Shown here: one piece after another, positions 6,650 to 8,374 of the stretch
Numbering within the stretch: position 1 is the first letter of the stretch
Layout of the letters: each line of letters begins with the position of its first letter
Assembly (NCBI GenBank): GCA_028686145.1
Contig: JAQUCQ010000133.1
Span: 1 to 8,374, forward strand
Length of the DNA: 8,374 nucleotides
Reading direction: 5' to 3'
DNA from: Desulfuromonadaceae bacterium
Lineage (GTDB): Bacteria > Desulfobacterota > Desulfuromonadia > Geobacterales > Pseudopelobacteraceae
The notes under the pieces: model-generated
What the model saw: only the letters and a program-made list of their open reading frames with translations
The model's database searches: none
Told to the model about the DNA's origin: nothing
Translations under genes and position numbers: made by a program

Positions 6650-6987
6650 GGATGCTTGCGTCTCCCCTGCTCATAAATTCTGATGCCTTCCTTGAATGCA
6701 GCGATCGCCTTTACGTTATCCCCACGTTGTTCATGAATACAGCCAAGCTCGTAATATACCTGTTCAGGATCAGGAGTCAGAGTAATAACCTGCTGCAGCA
6801 CCTGTTCTGCCTCATCCAGTTGCCCCTGACGGAAAAGACTCCGAGCCAGTTCTATTTTCCCTTTATGGTCAAGGCTTTCGGCCTGCTGATCAGGTACGAC
6901 GCCTTCAACACTCATGGCTGGCAGTGCAGGGAGAACCACAAGCGTTACGGCCAGGATAGAGCAATATCTTCCTAATCCCCGCATCAT
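6646..6987 (-). CDS. Small exported TPR protein
   Basis: A 113-residue protein with a signal peptide (about 1-24, hydrophobic SILAVTLVVLPALPA) and two TPR units: about 42-72 (ARSLFRQGQLDEAEQVLQQV) and 74-107 (VYYELGCIHEQRGDNVKAIAAF). TPR pairs mediate protein contacts, so an adaptor role for the cytochrome or the TlpA-TPR protein is plausible. Its ATG (6987-6985) overlaps the cytochrome stop as ATGA and its own stop overlaps the next start in the same way, so the three are probably translated in fixed order. A second ATG follows at 6984 and gives one residue fewer. No specific family was recognised beyond TPR. Confidence 0.85.
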   Translation of the reverse strand: MMRGLGRYCSILAVTLVVLPALPAMSVEGVVPDQQAESLDHKGKIELARSLFRQGQLDEAEQVLQQVITLTPDPEQVYYELGCIHEQRGDNVKAIAAFKEGIRIYEQGRRKHP

Positions 6988-8351
6988 CTGTTTTCCACTT
7001 TCTTGGTGCGATTATATTTGAACTCCTGGTGGCAGCCCGGCAGACATGATCCGCCAACCTCGTTTTTAACGAGTCCGACCGGTAGTTGCCATGCGCCAAA
7101 GGGAACCGCGTCTCTGATGTGTTTTGGGTTATTCGTGGCGTGGGCATCGTGGCAGGCACGGCAGGTCCTGCCCTTGGGGGCCTTATTAACATGGACAAAG
7201 TGCAAGTTCTGGTCACCGTTACGGAAGTCGGTCAGAGTAGTCGTTTTGGCGTCCTTTACCAGGGTGTCATTATGGCAGTTGAAACAGAGTTCATAGTTTT
7301 CCGGATTGTATTTGGCGTAAAAGAGAGGCGGGTAATTGCCTCTCAGAATCCTGAAATTATTCGATCCGTGGGCATTGTGGCAGCCTGAGCAGTCCTTGTC
7401 CTTGATCGGCCCATGGGTTATTTTGTTTTTGGCGAGTAATTCCTTCATGTTGGCCGTTTTCTTATCGGCATGAACATACTCACGATCATGGCAGCTCAAG
7501 CAGAGATCCATCGGTGCCAGCGACAACTGTTTTGGGAAATCTGAGACGTGGGGATTATGACACGCCATGCAGCCATTAGGCAGGTCAAGCCCGCCATGTT
7601 TAACCACGGCGCTTGAAATATCCTTTTGTTTATCTTCGTGGCAGGCAAAGCAGACACCCTTGGTGCTTTCTCCGATCAAGGTGAACTTGTAATCGCTGCT
7701 ATGAGGATTGTGACACTGCACACAACCGGTCTTCATCGGCTCATGGATATGTGCTTTGGTGGAAAACTCCGTCTGTTTGTCAGTATGGCAAGCATAACAG
7801 GCATCGTTTCCCTTTCCGGCCAGCAACTTGGGAAAGTTGCCGGAATGGTGGGAGTGACAGGCGGTACACTCGCCATCAGCCACAGGGCCGTGTTTTACCG
7901 TGCCACTGATGATAGTCTTCTTATGGCACCTGAAACAGAGGTCCTGGCCTTTTCCCAACAACTGGAAGTTATGTCCAGACTGGTGAGGGCTGTGGCAGCC
8001 GGTACAGTTGCCATCATTTACCGGTTTGTGTACCACCGGCCCCAGGTGCAGCTTCTCATGGCACGCATAGCAGAGGGTTGCCACATTGGTAATCGGCTTG
8101 AAGTCGTGCAGGTTCTTCTTATCCTGCTTATGACAGAACGTACAATTCTTGGTGGCTACCGGGCCATGCACATACTTGTCCTTGCCCATCTTTTGGTGAC
8201 ATTCAGTGGTTACACAGCCCTCTCCCTCTTTTAGCGAAAAACTTGACTTGGCCTCGGACCGCGCCACACATAACGCCAAAATCAACATGATGACACTGAT
8301 GATGCCGGTTGCCGATGACAAAAATACTTGGTACTGCCTGGCCTTGAACAT
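6984..8351 (-). CDS. Periplasmic multiheme c-type cytochrome with paired CXXCH repeats (13 canonical sites plus 2 variants)
   Basis: A 455-residue protein with a signal peptide (hydrophobic about 10-29, likely cut after SEA at 34). I count 13 CXXCH haem sites, with first cysteines at 70, 94, 116, 139, 162, 185, 210, 234, 261, 284, 321, 356 and 397. A CX4CH at 46-52 and a CX3CH at 436-441 flank them, so up to 15 haems. Sites are mostly 22-27 residues apart up to 284, then 35-41 apart. The repeat unit is roughly H-G-P-V, C-x-x-C-H-x-P-H-x-S, then C-F-x-C-H, the doubled-CXXCH type; the histidine before each pair and the one in the PH step could be distal haem ligands. Role: electron transfer in the periplasm or at the outer surface, as for such proteins in metal-reducing bacteria. 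The start is firm: GGAGG (8362-8358) lies six bases before the ATG. It is the first visible gene of the operon; the promoter is outside the window. It does not match a named Geobacter cytochrome that I can identify. Confidence 0.95.
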   Translation of the reverse strand: MFKARQYQVFLSSATGIISVIMLILALCVARSEAKSSFSLKEGEGCVTTECHQKMGKDKYVHGPVATKNCTFCHKQDKKNLHDFKPITNVATLCYACHEKLHLGPVVHKPVNDGNCTGCHSPHQSGHNFQLLGKGQDLCFRCHKKTIISGTVKHGPVADGECTACHSHHSGNFPKLLAGKGNDACYACHTDKQTEFSTKAHIHEPMKTGCVQCHNPHSSDYKFTLIGESTKGVCFACHEDKQKDISSAVVKHGGLDLPNGCMACHNPHVSDFPKQLSLAPMDLCLSCHDREYVHADKKTANMKELLAKNKITHGPIKDKDCSGCHNAHGSNNFRILRGNYPPLFYAKYNPENYELCFNCHNDTLVKDAKTTTLTDFRNGDQNLHFVHVNKAPKGRTCRACHDAHATNNPKHIRDAVPFGAWQLPVGLVKNEVGGSCLPGCHQEFKYNRTKKVENR

Positions 8352-8357
8352 TCTATT

Positions 8358-8362
8358 CCTCC
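8358..8362 (-). promoter_or_regulatory. Strong Shine-Dalgarno of the cytochrome gene
   Basis: A full GGAGG on the minus strand stands six bases from the ATG at 8351. It is the strongest ribosome binding site in the window, while the two downstream genes rely on ATGA coupling. This implies that the cytochrome is made in the largest amount. Confidence 0.7.
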
Positions 8363-8374
8363 GTTTAGTTTAAT

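Noticed and set aside
6164..6975. Several plus-strand open frames opposite the TlpA-TPR and small TPR genes
   Set aside because: They are shadows of two well-supported genes with signal peptides and TPRs.
7626..8234. Long plus-strand open frame of 202 codons opposite the cytochrome gene
   Set aside because: It lies wholly antisense to a repetitive CXXCH-coding region, whose regular codons keep the opposite frame open. It has no Shine-Dalgarno or recognisable domain.
8261..8351. Possible lipoprotein signal in the cytochrome (LALC ending at C28)
   Set aside because: Leucine precedes the cysteine where a small residue is required, and a normal cut after SEA follows.
6984..8351. Regularly spaced short repeats that might suggest a CRISPR or tandem-repeat array
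   Set aside because: The periodicity is the protein-level CXXCH repeat at about 23 residues. The DNA between sites is coding and the repeats are not identical.

Overview
The window looks like chromosome from a Geobacter-type member of the Desulfuromonadales/Geobacterales. This is inferred from gene content: a periplasmic multiheme c-type cytochrome with up to 15 haem sites, TPR and TlpA-like partners, a DUF3047 exported protein, a CysB-like LysR regulator of the kind annotated as selenium-metabolism-associated, and a full-length GGDEF-EAL protein. I see no transposase, integrase, tRNA, rRNA or CRISPR array.

Layout from left to right. (1) 1-1267, minus strand: a radical SAM enzyme cut by the left edge. 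Its CX3CX2C cluster motif is intact and its C-terminal part has no cysteines. (2) 1268-1508: a divergent intergenic region with one promoter candidate for each flanking gene. (3) 1509-3311, plus: a GAF-GGDEF-EAL cyclic-di-GMP enzyme in which both catalytic domains look intact. (4) 3379-4469, minus: a two-gene unit of an exported single-domain rhodanese followed by an exported DUF3047 protein. It meets the GGDEF-EAL gene tail to tail, with a short hairpin over the DUF3047 stop. (5) 4470-4590: a compact divergent promoter region with three ATAG/CTAT half-sites that fit LysR-type binding. (6) 4591-5481, plus: the LysR regulator. (7) 5525-8351, minus: a tightly coupled three-gene operon of multiheme cytochrome, small TPR protein, and thioredoxin-fold/TPR protein, joined by two ATGA stop/start overlaps.

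How the genes may work together (inference). The LysR protein probably controls itself and the divergent rhodanese-DUF3047 pair, because its putative sites abut the -35 of the rhodanese promoter. The right-hand operon appears to make a periplasmic electron-transfer cytochrome with two helper proteins. Its TlpA-like member has lost both cysteines of the usual WCxxC motif, so it is more likely a binding or assembly scaffold than a thiol reductase. The radical SAM enzyme and the c-di-GMP enzyme have no visible functional link to the rest.

The best candidates for something poorly described are the cytochrome/TPR/cysteine-less TlpA-TPR operon and the radical SAM enzyme of unassigned substrate.
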